This document shows positions 12,640 to 24,017 of a stretch of 64,000 bases of DNA, piece by piece. Position 1 is the first letter of the stretch. Each line of letters opens with the position of its first letter. The DNA lies in contig NEEC01000008.1 in the NCBI GenBank assembly GCA_002189035.1, positions 124,001-188,000 on the forward strand. The letters run 5' to 3'. The position numbers and the translations under genes are program-made. The stretch is from Utricularia gibba. Taxonomy: Eukaryota; Streptophyta; Magnoliopsida; Lamiales; Lentibulariaceae. The notes under the pieces are model-generated. The model was not told the DNA's origin. It searched no databases and saw nothing but the letters and a program-made list of their open reading frames with translations.

Positions 12640-13448
12640 CTCTTCTTCAAATAAATCTAAGCATTTGTCTGCAACATGCCTTATTCTGTGACAGTTACCG
12701 CATGACATGTCCTTAGGTTGGAATAAGAACAGCTCCTTCAGTAAGTCCATGTTGTGGATAAGTATTACAGATCCGGTTGAATCTGTCATAATACTCCTGT
12801 AAATTCTGGCCTTCACTTTATAGCATGGTAGCTAAAGCACTTCTTCCCGGGGAGGCTCTTCCTAGGGGCGCATATCGATAAAGAAATTTCTGAACCATTT
12901 GCTCCCAGGTAGCAATAGAGGATGGTGGTTGTCCATATAGCCACTCCAAGGCTCACTCAGTGAGACTGAAAGGGAAGACCCGCAGCATGATTTAGTTCTC
13001 CGTAGCACCTTTTGGGCACATGGATGCACAAGCCGTGTGCAACTCTCTAAGATGACGATTTGGGTCGTCATTTTCTCTCCCACCGAACTTAGGAAGGGTC
13101 TGGAAAAGTTACAGGCGAAGCTCAAAGTCCTCTTCCGCATCAAAGATGATACAAAAATGGTTGGTCAGCATGGCTGGCGGTGATTTCTTCTTTTATGGTC
13201 CTTAGTGTTGGGTCAAGATTAGTGATCGGCAGTACTGGAAAAAATTGCGGGTGCTGTTGCTCCTGTTCTCCATGCATTGTGGGCACTCCAATAGGTGGTT
13301 GAGCAGCCATTTCTTCGTCAGTAGATGAACTAGAAATTAATTCTCTCTTTTTCGCCAGAATTGTGCGCTCAATCTCTAGATCTAAAGGGCACAAGATGTC
13401 TCGGTATGATCTCAAGCATCGGTGACCCTTTGGTGGAGCTGAATGCAT
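12640..13448 (-). pseudogene. Athila gag relic (element B)
   Basis: The same gag as element A, starting MHSAPPKGHRCLRSYRDI at 13448. It breaks frame near 13140, where TIKEEITASHADQPF is lost to another frame, and continues as EDFELRLxLF and GAYTRLVHP-type segments to about 12640. The longer open stretch that begins at 13943 runs through the LTR and is not a real start. Confidence 0.8.
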
Positions 13449-13561
13449 AAAAACAGAGAAAAACAGCAGCAAAACAGAAATGAAAGAAAAACAAGAAGAA
13501 AGAAAGAAAAAGAAAAGGAAAAGAAAAACTATACACAACACTAAACACAAAAATACACAAC

Positions 13562-13578
13562 TCCCCGGCAACGGCGTA
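13562..13578 (-). promoter_or_regulatory. Primer binding site of element B, tRNA-Asp type
   Basis: On the minus strand TACGCCGTTGCCGGGGA follows the LTR end by a short T-rich spacer. It is the tRNA-Asp complement with the TGGCGCC start degraded. The GTTGCCGGGGA core is intact. Confidence 0.75.
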
Positions 13579-13585
13579 AAAAATT

Positions 13586-14047
13586 TGTTGCGTGTCATTT
13601 CCTCAACAAATTTTAAATATTTAAAACGTAAAACACCAAAAAGCGTAGTACAAGTATTGATCTTAAGGAGTTGTTTTTCGTGAAAAGTGTTTTGTAAGAA
13701 ACTTCTACGAAATGTCATGGTTTTGCAAAAGGGGGTTTTTAAGATGCAGAAATAAAAGTTACAACCTAAGTGATGGGCCTTGACTATGGGACGTAGTTCT
13801 TGGGAATAAGATTCCATCTCCTTCCTTTGTCTGTCCTTGCCTCGGTTTTCACTGATTTCTTCCGAATAGTTGGTTATAGGAGCAAGGAATAACCTACTCT
13901 CCCTTACACTTTTATTGACAAGGAAGCACGAGAATAGCCTCATGTGATTCCCCCTTTGACGATTAGGAAGACAAGAGGATTGCCTTCGATTGCCTTCAAA
14001 ACTGAATTGCGCGCGTGTGCCCAGCTGTTGTCAATGGCCAGTGGTAG
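13586..14047 (-). repeat. Partial Athila 5' LTR (element B)
   Basis: It aligns with the 3' 470 bases or so of the 3406-4690 LTR in reverse complement, ending TGTTGCGTGTC on the plus strand. Homology stops at about 14047 (ctaccactggccattg on the minus strand), so the U3 part is missing. Confidence 0.85.
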
Positions 14048-15612
14048 GTAAATACTGCTAAGTAAATAGCCGATAATGAAAAACTTGCAGAAAAAACTTT
14101 TTGTCTAAATAATCATTCCAAATGCCTGAATTGCATGTTTTGCAAGACACATGATTTCTTACTTTCATGCAACAACACAATGATTAATTCTTTTATTATT
14201 CGTAATTTTGTAATACTATGTCATGATACATTAAAATAATGAAAGATATTTTTTTTTCAATAAAATCTACTTTGTTTTAGTGATAGATAATTATACCATG
14301 ATTCTAGTCATTTGCTCATGTTTCTCATATAATGCATTGCATTTAAACAAATTCATGAAAAAATGAATAAAAATATTATAATAAGGAAAATTATATTTAT
14401 CTAAAAAAAATTTATTCTAAACTTCCAATTGAGCAATTCTAATAATATTTTAGTATAATACTATAATATAAAAATGATATGAAAAAATACAATTAACTTT
14501 TACCCACATTCGCAACTTGTCAGTATGAACATGGGTAATGCGTGGGGCGTGCGTGCATTATGAAAGATGAATTCCGAAGGTTAACCATAAATAATTAATC
14601 GCGTAAACAAAATAATAATATAGTTAAATATATTATAACGTATTATAATTTGTGTTAATATTCTAAATAAAAAAATTGTATTTAAAAAATAATATTATCA
14701 TATAGTCAAATAAAAATATACAATCATATTAAAAAGAAGAGTATTTGGCAAAGATGTCAATTATGCAACAGTTTCTTCGTGAGAAGACTAGTCACCGGTA
14801 GCATCCAATCGAGTGCGGTGCCAGGGTTAGGCCTGTTCCTGGGCCTGGGCCTAACCTTACAAAGTAGCAGTCAAGGCTTGTCAAGTGTGACGTAATCGGG
14901 TCCCGGCACTGGATGCAAATTTGCTACTCCTCTCTCTGAGAGGTGGCAGTGGCCCTATCCAGGATCCAAAAATGCCAATGGGCTTCTTGGGTACACCAAG
15001 CAGCCTTCACGCTTCAGGGGCACCAGTGAGATGGCCATTCACTATTCAGTCGAATCCAGATGGCCATGATTTTACCGAACTTCAAATTCACTCCAATCTT
15101 CTCCATCATCTTCTCATGCCACCAGTCGCCCTCCTGATGTCGAAATTCAATCTTGCTCTTACTTGCGGGTGTTGGGCTGACATTTGCAGCTACCAAATAT
15201 TTGGCTTGCAGTTACCATTTTTGCATCTTATTCGTGGTTGGAAATTACTGTTTTTTCTCTTCATCTGTTGAATCCTCATGGTGCTCTGGGCAACGCAGAG
15301 GATGATATCGATGTTGATGCTTTGTGATGATGGTTACTTCTAAGCATGTATTGTGTGAGATCGGGTGTTGATCTTTGTGAAGCATTCTTGCATTTGCTGC
15401 AGAGTATGTTGAAGCGTTATCATCATCAAACCGTCGGGCAGAATCCAGGACCTTGGATTCTGTTGCCGCTGCTATGTATGAATGCGATATCTTCCAATTT
15501 TGTCGACCAAGCTCTCTGGTACCCGGAAGGAACTTGCATTTTGGAAGATAACTTTACGGATTTATGAGTATGAAAGATATCGATAGCTGACAATGGAAGT
15601 GTATCATGTGAA
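14048..15612. other. Unassigned DNA to the left of the MULE
   Basis: 14048-14740 is AT-rich with no gene. 14750-15590 is less AT-rich and holds short open readings (14921-15271 and 15346-15567, both +), but I recognise no family in them. An imperfect hairpin with a 9-bp stem (GGTTAGGCC at 14825-14833 against GGCCTAACC at 14848-14856) is present. This block was probably continuous with 26265 onward before the MULE inserted. Confidence 0.5.
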
Positions 15613-16150
15613 GAATCATTTTAAAAACTATCAACTATAAAAAAAATTCTTTAGAAAATTATATATCGTGTGTACTGTGTGTATTTAAATTTAAAAATTA
15701 TTTATCTTATTTTCTATATGTATATATACGCAATATAAATATAATAATTTATATTTTATTAATATAAAATATACATTTTCAAAAAAAATATAATCTACAT
15801 ATTTTCTATTATAATATTTACAGGAAATATTTTTATTTTATTAAACCTGACACAAAAATAATAATATATTATTTATTAAAAATATAAGTTTCAAAAACTT
15901 TTTATTAAATTGTCATGACAATCTAAATTTTTTCTAAAATAAATTTCTATAAAGGTTTTGAAAAACAATTATTCTAATTTTAAAGAATCAGAAATATATA
16001 TTCCTTGAAATTAATTCTAAAAATTTAAAAGTATTAATTCATTTTTCAAAAAAATTTATTATTAAACACTTTATTATTAAAGTTTCAAAATTTCATATTT
16101 CCAAATATTTCTAAATTCAAAATGTCTATAATAAAATGAACAATATAATT
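15613..16150 (+). repeat. MULE left terminal inverted repeat
   Basis: It aligns with the reverse complement of 25850-26255. Shared blocks are the attctttagaaaa region near 15650, tatatgtatatatacg at 15716-15731, tttctattataatattta near 15805, and the inner ttattattaaacactttattattaa at 16056-16080. The middle part (15840-16010) carries extra sequence relative to the right copy. Confidence 0.85.
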
Positions 16151-16329
16151 GTAAATTCTTATGAATTAAATATACAAAAACGAATTACTAATTTTTAATT
16201 ATTTAAATTATATTAATTGATTTAAATAAAAATTAGAAGTAAACACAATTTCATGTGTTACCCACATCCATGACAACTCACAACGTCATGGGTTATGTAA
16301 CCCACGTCCGTGTGTCCGACTTGTACCGA

Positions 16330-16530
16330 GCTCTAATTCTAGTATAGTCATTGCAATTAATCAATTGCGGTGACTATGTAAATAATATTTTCAAATGCTT
16401 AATTAGATGATTACGGTCACTATGTAAATAATATTTAAAAATTGGAAAATCAATGTGATTACATGATTGCAGTGATTATAAAAACAATATTTTAAAAAAC
16501 ATAATTCACTGCAATTGTTTAATTTCATAG
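16330..16530 (+). repeat. MULE left subterminal repeats, GTGACTATGTAAATAATATTT type
   Basis: The word GGTGACTATGTAAATAATATTTT appears at about 16369 and in a near copy at 16413 (GGTCACTATG). A more diverged copy follows near 16465 (AGTGATTATAAAAACAATATTT). Each is preceded by an attgc or attac step. Similar units lie at 25530-25700 near the other end. Subterminal arrays can be transposase-binding sites in Mutator elements; that role is inferred here. Confidence 0.6.
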
Positions 16531-17253
16531 ATAATATTTTACATTTACTTTAAATATTGTTAAATTAAGAAAATAGTTGAATAAATATTTTTAAAGCATG
16601 ATAACTAAATTATTTAGTATTTTAATTTATAAATACTTTAAAAAATTATAAATTTACTTTAAAACATTATATTTATTATTTAATTCTTTAAACCATTTTA
16701 TTGAAATAATGAATATGTGATATATTTTCTTACATAAATCATTTGAACATTACATGTTATTTGCATCAAATCGTTTTTCGAATACCCATGTTTTTATTTT
16801 AAATTTATATCATATATCATTCAATCTCTATTTCTTATTTGAATCAATTGTCTATTATTTTCTTTTAAATTTTTATTATCTATTACTTAAGTCTAAAGTG
16901 TTGTTTGGATTGATTTACTATTTTTTTATTTTATATTTTTTGTACATCATCCACTATAGTATTATTTACATTGAGTGTATATTTTTATTTTAAATGTACA
17001 TTAAGTATCACCAAATCTCAAAATATTATTCTGAAGGTTTGCCTTTTTTGTTTATCTTAAAAAATCCAAGTATTTTTTTAAAAATAAATATATAGATAAG
17101 CATTGATGTCAACTATTTCAACTAAAACTTAATAAGTAAGTTTTTTTAAAAAAATACCTATTTTTTCTTCATCCAAAAACCTACGATTCTTTTGAAATTC
17201 TCAAAATACATTTTAAAATAACAAAGTCTTACATAAACAAATAGAAAAACATT

Positions 17254-19109
17254 TCAAAAGAGTTGACGATAATACGGAAATAAGGAATGACACTGATCTA
17301 TAGACATTTGTCCAAAAAAATGACTACGGTAGTAATCTTCAACATCTTGTGTCAACCGTAACCCCTGAAGATAATTACGTATTTCACCACCTTCACCAAG
17401 TGCATTATCTTCAAGTTTGCCATAAGTGTACGACTCCGGATGAATACAAGTATGCACTTGTAAATATGAGTTAAACTCATAATGTTATAATAGAAGGTAG
17501 ATTATAAAATTTAAAATGTAAAAAATGATATCTTACCGGATTTTTAATGCAATTGTAAGGTGAATCATCTATCAATAATGTGTTATTGATATTGTAAACC
17601 CCATTATATTCATACCAAACTTTTGCTAGCTCTTTTAAGACCAAATTCTTGAATGGCTTGGCTTATCAATAACCTTTACGTTGATTGAAGTAACATAAGA
17701 TGCATTCCACTGAAATATCCACTGATTTCGTCTACCAAATCCGAATATCCATTGAAGTATTATTGCCAATTGAGCCATGAAAAAATAATTAATAAAAATA
17801 ATATTAGTTTTTAAAATAATAATAGTCTAAACATTATATAATACCCTCCACGTGATGACCAAATTGCAACATCAAAGTATTCAAGGCACCAATCCATGAA
17901 TTATCTAGCAAAAGATCTCAAATACACTGCATATTCGAAAAAATAAGGAACTAATTTTGATAGCTAATTTAAAATAAAAAATCAAAGTTAACTAATGTAA
18001 TAAAAAAAATAATTGAATATCCATGAAATCAAATAATAAATAATTTTACCTTCTTGATGATATATTTTCATGTTCGGGACGCGAACATGACTATCTCTTG
18101 AAGTAGTTCTATATGATGGTAGGTCACAAAAGATCTCATTTCCGTTGAAAATAATCAATTTCCTTGCAATTGGGGAATCATTATAGATTACTTCAACTAG
18201 TACCACTGATTCATGAAATGATGATGTCTCTCCATGCTGTAAATTGACAATTTCTAGCTCTGGTTCTTCATCTTTAGTAACATCATCATCATCCCTTGGC
18301 ACATTACGTCTCACCGTACCACACCAAAATTTCTTTGTTCCAGGAACTTCAAGAAATCGGGGCTCAATGTCTTGAAATGAAACTGTCTTACCCTCAAATA
18401 AATTCAAATAATGATTTTTTTGCTCTACATCTAATAGAGTAATACCTACATACAATGAAAGAAATATAAGTACAAATGATAAATAAAAATAATTTAATAA
18501 AATTTAAATTAATTAAAAAAACATAAAATTACCTAGCAAAACGAGAAGGGTACAAAAAATAAAATTAATAATAAATTATCATACAACTCATAAAAAAATT
18601 CAAACTAAATTTAAATTCTAAAATCATTTATAGTAAAATTAAAAGATTTTTGATAGAAAATTGTTACCTTTTGGCTTGCCAACACCATCTCCCCTAACTA
18701 CCATTAGTGGAAAATCAAATCGATGATTATACGGTAGTGCAACCCATATGAAAGATGTTCTCCAATCATCATATCCGCCCCCTAAACCCTTAATCAACTT
18801 AATATAAGGTGTTCCTGGAAGTGTATAATCATTGGTTTCCAAGAAGGCTAAAACATACCCTATTGATTTTGGGGTCAATTGGGCTAGGGGAACATCAATA
18901 CAATGAAGGATTGATAAAATAAATGGCAAGATTGGTAAGTGTAATCCGCAACGAAAATGTTTGGTAGAAATAGCTATACCATTAGTACCGACCCGTTCCG
19001 GTAATGGATCGGTAATCTTCTCATCACCCATTTTGTCGAACATTTAAGATTCATCCGGAACACCAAACCGCACCTTGAGCTTGAGAGAGGTATCCATTCT
19101 AGGGGCCAT
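17254..19109 (-). pseudogene. FCP1/NIF-type phosphatase-domain gene carried by the MULE, degraded
   Basis: Likely start ATG at 19109. Exons by consensus splice sites are about 19109-18668, 18445-18050, 17926-17845, about 17790-17537 and 17456-17254. The N-terminal part (HFRCGLHLPILPFILSIL, then PLAQLTPKSIGYVLAFLE) resembles the plant transposon-associated domain usually written GLRFPLHPF...QLTPN. The C-terminal part matches the plant FCP1-homology family: KLIIFNGNEIFCDLPSYRT, FMDWCLEYFDVAIWSSR, NTLLIDDSPYNCIKNP, then HPESYTYGKLEDNALGEGGE. In active members the first block has a catalytic Asp (LDxNG); here that position is Asn. Stops at 19044-19046 and within the third exon, and a frame slip near 17640, disable it. 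Whether the fusion formed in the element or came from a host gene is unknown. Confidence 0.75.
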
Positions 19110-19366
19110 GAGTGAAACAAAGGAATGCTCAAAATAAGCTAAAGGTCACCGTAATGCTCTCATATATAGAGGTAAAGATTTTGAAAATTTATTGGATTTC
19201 GTGAAGTCAAGGTTGGAATGGTGTACATGTCAGTCAAAACTTAAAATTTAGATTCTCCATGAGCCCTGGAATGCTAAATCTGAAAAAGAATAAAAAAATT
19301 AGTAAAGGAAATTGCAGTGAAATTTCCTACGCATGAATTCTATGGGAAGGAGGGGAGGAAATTGTG

Positions 19367-19398
19367 TAGTGACTGTAATTGCTTAATTACAGTCACTA
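19367..19398. promoter_or_regulatory. Perfect 14-bp inverted repeat between the divergent MULE genes
   Basis: TAGTGACTGTAATT at 19367-19380 and AATTACAGTCACTA at 19385-19398 are exact reverse complements separated by GCTT. The GTGACTGTAATTGC word resembles the subterminal repeats at both ends of the element. It lies in the intergenic control region about 260 bases upstream of the minus gene and 1 kb upstream of the transposase. A protein-binding role is inferred. Confidence 0.7.
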
Positions 19399-19659
19399 AC
19401 GATCCCCTAAAAAACCCTAAACCCCCAAAACCCTACGCAGATCAACCTAATTTTGTAATTATTCAATGAAATGATGAAATTTTACATGTAAAAAGTGCAG
19501 ATAATAAGTACTTACTCAAAATCAATCTAAAAACATGGAAAAACTAGTTTTCAAAAAAAAAATATCATTACAATTCAAATCTAAGATAATAAAATATCAC
19601 TTTTTAAAGGAAATATTGTAGTATGTGTTATTAAATGTAAAAAGAACCTCAAAAAACTA

Positions 19660-20270
19660 AATTTTTGAAAGTTTTTTTTAATGAGTACTACCTAAATATA
19701 ATTTATCATGTTTTCAATCATTGCATGCTTTTGATTTAGTTTTTACACCTTGTAATTAATTTTTTAACATAGTAATACTCACCGTAATTACATGCTCAAA
19801 TCACAATCTTGTCGTTTTGTATGATGCATTATTGATGCAAGATGGAGTACAGCTGTATTCCACATTTTAAAAAGAATCTATTTATTATTTTATTATGTTA
19901 AAAAATTATTCATTTCAAATGTATTTTTTATATATATTATTAAATATATAATAACAATTACTTAAATTGAAATGTATTCTTCTAAATATTACGGATATCC
20001 AAAAAAACAATTGGTTTAAAGTTTTTTGTAATAAATGTCACGTCAATATACTATGTTTGCAATTATCATATGTATTTAATTTAGCCTTTGCATCTTGTAA
20101 ATAATTTTTCACAGAATTACATTTAATTAAAACAATAAGACTTACTATAATTACATTACCAAATTACAATCTTGTCATTTTCTCTAATGAATAATTGACA
20201 TAATGTGGAGTACACATATTTACACCATATTTAAAGACTCAATATAATATTTTGTTAATTTATTCATATT
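19660..20270 (+). repeat. Two diverged direct repeats, period about 350 bp, upstream of the transposase
   Basis: Blocks at 19666-19880 reappear at 20018-20240. Examples are aaagtttttt followed by aatga or aataa, then acctTGTAATTAATTTTT against atctTGTAAATAATTTTT. TTACAATCTTGTC (20163) corresponds to TCACAATCTTGTC (19799), and TGGAGTACA occurs in both (about 19843 and 20207). The copies are imperfect, so the duplication is old. Confidence 0.65.
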
Positions 20271-20377
20271 ATATTGTTGTGGGATCCTTAAAGCAATTAT
20301 GACACAACAGGTGTGTCTACAATTCACCGTTCTTCTTCTCCGCAAAGAAATTTGCAAGTTTTTGCTTTTCCAACGCC

Positions 20378-23300
20378 ATGGCTTCTGAGTTTGTTACATA
20401 TAGAGTATTTTTTGGAGACAATATACTCAACTACGGAAGTTACATTTCTTATGACAAACCACCAATATGAATCATGCAATTTCACATTGATGCTACATTG
20501 GATGATCTACAATATGAGTTATATGAGGTAATTCAAGTTTCAACCTCTCTATATGATATGCAGCTCTCAGTGTAGTATTACGACTCTGAAAGCAGCAAAA
20601 TGCGCTATATGCAACTATCATCCCAAATGGATTCTCTCTTTTTGAACAACCCTAGTCATACCACTATTCCGGTGGATTTATTTATCATACTTGATAGTCG
20701 TCGATTCACTGCAAGCTCTAGTGGAGTTTATATTCCAGAACATTCATCTCAACCGTTTGGTTATTATCAAATACCAGATCTGAATGAGGTGGTTAGTGAG
20801 CACAACTCCTATGATTTCTTACAAGAGAATGAAGACAATTATGTAGAATATGACTTCGGTCCAATCCCAAATATTGATGGTGATTCAATGATAAATTACA
20901 ATAATGATTATGAAGTTCCTGGTGCAGATATTCCACCTGAAGGAGATCATGAAAACTTAGATTTTGAGGCAGAAGATGAAGATCAAGAAGAAGATTTAGA
21001 GGATATAGAATGGGTATCAATGGCTACTTTGGTGGAAGAGGGAGACCCTTCAGATGAACCACTTTCACAAGCCTACGTTGATGTTTTCTCGAAGGGGCAA
21101 CGGTTTTCTACAAAACAAGATTTTCGTAGAGCAGTCCAAGACTTTTCAATACAAATTGGAAAAGAGTACACAGTCGTTGATAGTGAACCAGGGGTGCTTG
21201 CTATGATATGTAAACATCACAAAGAAACCAACTGCAAATAGAGAATCCGTGCCGCTTATCATAAAAGGATTGGAGAGTGGAAAATTACTAAGCACACTGA
21301 CCCTCACACGTGTAGACGGCTCGGAGTTGGTTTTTTCCGATACAAAAATGTTAATTCAGCATACATTGTGAAAATAGCGAAACCATTTGTGGAAGCAGGT
21401 ACAGGTACAAAGGTGGTGACAATAATTATTGTTGTTAAAACTGCTACTGGTAACAAAATCCCATATCATCGTGCATCGTATGAGCTACATAAGGCTTTCG
21501 AGCTCATTTATGGTACTTGGGAGGTATCTTTGCAAAAACTTCCAAGTTTTTTCAATGAGGTGGGTATACAAAATCCTAGAACAGTGATTGATTGGAAACA
21601 CAAAGGTGAGGGTGTTACTATGCACTATGTGTTTTGGTCATTTGGTCCATGTATCCGTGCATATCAGCATTCAAGACCGGTTATATCAGTTGATGCAACT
21701 CATCTATACAACACTTATAGACACAAGTTGCTAATCGCAATAACTCTATCACCTAGTGGCAAGCTTCTTCATTAGCTTTTTCCGTTGTTGATAAAGAGAC
21801 CAATGATTCTTGGTTATGGTTTTTGGATAAAGTAGGAACTCACATCGCCCTTGATAAACCCACATGCCTTATTTCAGATACGCATGAGTCAATAAAAAAT
21901 GCTGCGAAACAGATGCCTTCTTTCATGGAGAAATAAGTGGATGCCACCGTTATTGTTTTCGTCACCTTCGTTCTAATTTTTTCAATCATTATAATTCTGA
22001 GGATTTGAGAAGCCTATTTGTTAAAGCTGCTTTGATGGGATATAAAGAGAAATTCACTGCTTATATGAAGAGAATTGAAGAGAAGAATAGAAGTGCATTT
22101 GCATATTTGTCCAAGATGAAACCCAAAACATGGACAATATCGTTCGATGGATGTCGAAGGTTTGGCACCATGACGACCAATCAAGTTGAGGGGATGAATG
22201 CAATACTTCGTGGAGCTCGGCATTTTCCTATTACTGTACTTGCACAAGTATTTCATCTCAATCATTTATATTTATATTTTTTTTATAAGCATCAACTTAA
22301 TATGATTACAAATTTGCAGGCCACTTTTGCAAGATGTAAAAAATACATTTGCGAAGAACTGGAAGAAGCAATGAAAGCTCAATCAAACAATGAAACACTG
22401 GCCAAACAAGTGTGTAAGTTATTTGATCACTAGGATAAGCCTATCCCACATATGCGAGTGGAGGTTTACGATCACATAGAAATGATCGTCCATGTACAAA
22501 CCCGTAGACATCAAAGTAACCCAACAGACGACAATGTGTGTATCGTACGGTTGAAAAATGGCACTTGTAGTTGTGGAAAGTGGCAAAACTACAGAGTACC
22601 ATGCTCACATGCTCAACAGGTATTTATCGAAGAAAATATCTCCCTTTATTAATATCCTATGTAATATTCACGAATATATTTCTATGTTGCAGACTTGTAA
22701 ATTGTTGAATGTCGACCCGATAATGTGTGTTAATCCATCGCTTTCGGTTCAAAAACTCATCACTACATTTCGCTCACAATTTCGGCCACTTCAAGCCGAG
22801 ATTCATTGGGCGCCGGGGCCATTCACTCTGAAGCATGATCCAACACGTAGGAGAGCTGTTAGTAGAGGCCGGTACCGTAGTAAACAATTTCAAATGTCGA
22901 TGGATAGGGGTCGTGGGCACGACGCTCGAGGTAAATCAACGAGACATACTGATCAACCTGATGTTGAATCACCCCCAACTATGCATAGAGGTTCAGTGGA
23001 TGAGGACCGTGGACGAGGCAAGTTCACAAGGGATACCATGTGTTATGGGTGAAATCGGTATCCGGTGAGAGGTCGATTTTAGGTGATAGGCGCGGCGCGG
23101 TCGGGAATGCCACACTTAGTCACCTTCTTCACGGCTAGTACGATTAAAATAAGAGTGAACAGGGATTTTTTTACGTGGAAACTACCGGAGAGCGGAAAAA
23201 CCACGGAGTTGCCGGAGCTCGCCGAAAAAGAGTTTCACTAGGTGGAGGTCGCGAAAAAGGAGAATACAACTTGAAGAAATCTTTTTTGAGTCCAATCCCT

Positions 23301-23777
23301 TTCTTGTCATCATTCCGTCTATTTATAGGAGAGCTCACTCTGACCGAATTCTGGTGTCTACAAACATCAGTTGCTTTCTGCTCCTGCTATACGATCTCGC
23401 TTTTCAGATATCGGCCGCCTGTTATGCCGTAATTCGGCCGCTTTTCAGGCTGTGTCATATGGCCATACCTGTCAGATTTCTGACAGACATCGATCTGTCG
23501 CCTGACGTTATCCCCTCGGGATCTCTTTTGGTAGACTTTTAGGAACCGATTACCCTTGGCCAATTTTTCCCTTATCACCATGCCAACACATGAATCAACC
23601 TCATCTATGCCACCACGAATGCATAGAGCATCCGTCGACATTCCAAGAGAGGAACTATATGATCATTTCCATCATCCGCCGCGTGCCTCTGTTCAAGAAC
23701 GTCCATCCAGCCCTCATTTGGACTTTGAAAACATACCTTCCACTTCCAGCCAAGGTCACAAAGGAAAAAAAATTTAG
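20378..23777 (+). pseudogene. MuDR-type MULE transposase, degraded
   Basis: The start at 20378 (MASEFVTYRVFFGD) is in frame with the rest. Domains in order are a MuDR DNA-binding region (GQRFSTKQDFRRAVQDFSI, then CKHHKETNCK, RIRAAYHK), the MULE transposase core (VFWSFGPCIRAYQHSRPVIS, VDATHLYNTYRHKLLIAI, then VDKETNDSWLWFLDKV, CHRYCFRHLRSNF) and a SWIM zinc finger (CSCGKWQNYRVPCSHAQQ). A basic RG-rich tail ends STSSQGHKGKKI at 23777. Two GT-AG introns fit well, 22248-22319 and 22620-22692. Defects are stops at 20468, 20573, 21239 and 22431 (two are TAG where Trp is expected) and one-base slips near 21773 and 21918. A 537-bp solo LTR plus a 5-bp duplication sits in the last exon at 23041-23582, and removing it restores the frame there. 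Confidence 0.9.
23041..23577 (-). repeat. 537-bp solo LTR (copia-like family) in the transposase last exon
   Basis: The ends are TGTTATGGGT and CCCTTATCA, flanked by the direct repeat CCATG at 23036-23040 and 23578-23582. On the minus strand a TATAAATA box (23320-23327) precedes sequence like that at 33885-35642 and 44150-45256, so its sense is minus. Joining the flanks gives TRDTM followed directly by PTHESTSSMPP in the same frame. No internal retroelement sequence remains, so it arose by LTR-LTR recombination. Confidence 0.9.
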
Positions 23778-24012
23778 CACGTAGAGCATGGGATCGAATT
23801 AGTAGTCCATTCAGGTAAAGAAAATATCTATTTATCCCTACTAAATGTATCTTATTTCAATTTATGTCTTTTTATCTAATTAATTAAATGGATTCAACGT
23901 TATTTATAGATAGTAAAATCCAATGCTAATATAACACTATCATAATTAACATAAAACATTTTAATTTATTTGATCATAATTTATCTATGATATTAAATGA
24001 AATCAAAATCAT
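23778..24012. other. MULE 3' flank of transposase
   Basis: AT-rich sequence after the transposase stop. No gene seen. Confidence 0.4.
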
Positions 24013-24017
24013 AATAT

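Larger units (their letters stand above)
8956..14047 (-). mobile_element. Athila-type gypsy element B, truncated at both ends
   Basis: Read on the minus strand the order is partial LTR (14047-13586), primer binding site, gag, protease, reverse transcriptase, RNase H and an integrase that stops in its catalytic core at about 8990. This is the Ty3/gypsy domain order. The reverse transcriptase (FYCFLDGYSGYNRVPI, MDDFTVYG) is of the Athila type. The element is the same family as A, pointed at it head to head. The 3' part of the integrase and the 3' LTR are lost where the 8367-8955 LTR fragment abuts. Confidence 0.9.

Noticed and set aside
13140-13943. 267-residue open frame on the minus strand.
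   Set aside because: It runs from inside the Athila LTR through the leader into gag. The gag start is at 13448 and the rest is chance readthrough.
14921-15567. Two open frames in the left MULE flank.
   Set aside because: No recognisable family and no codon pattern strong enough; left as unassigned.
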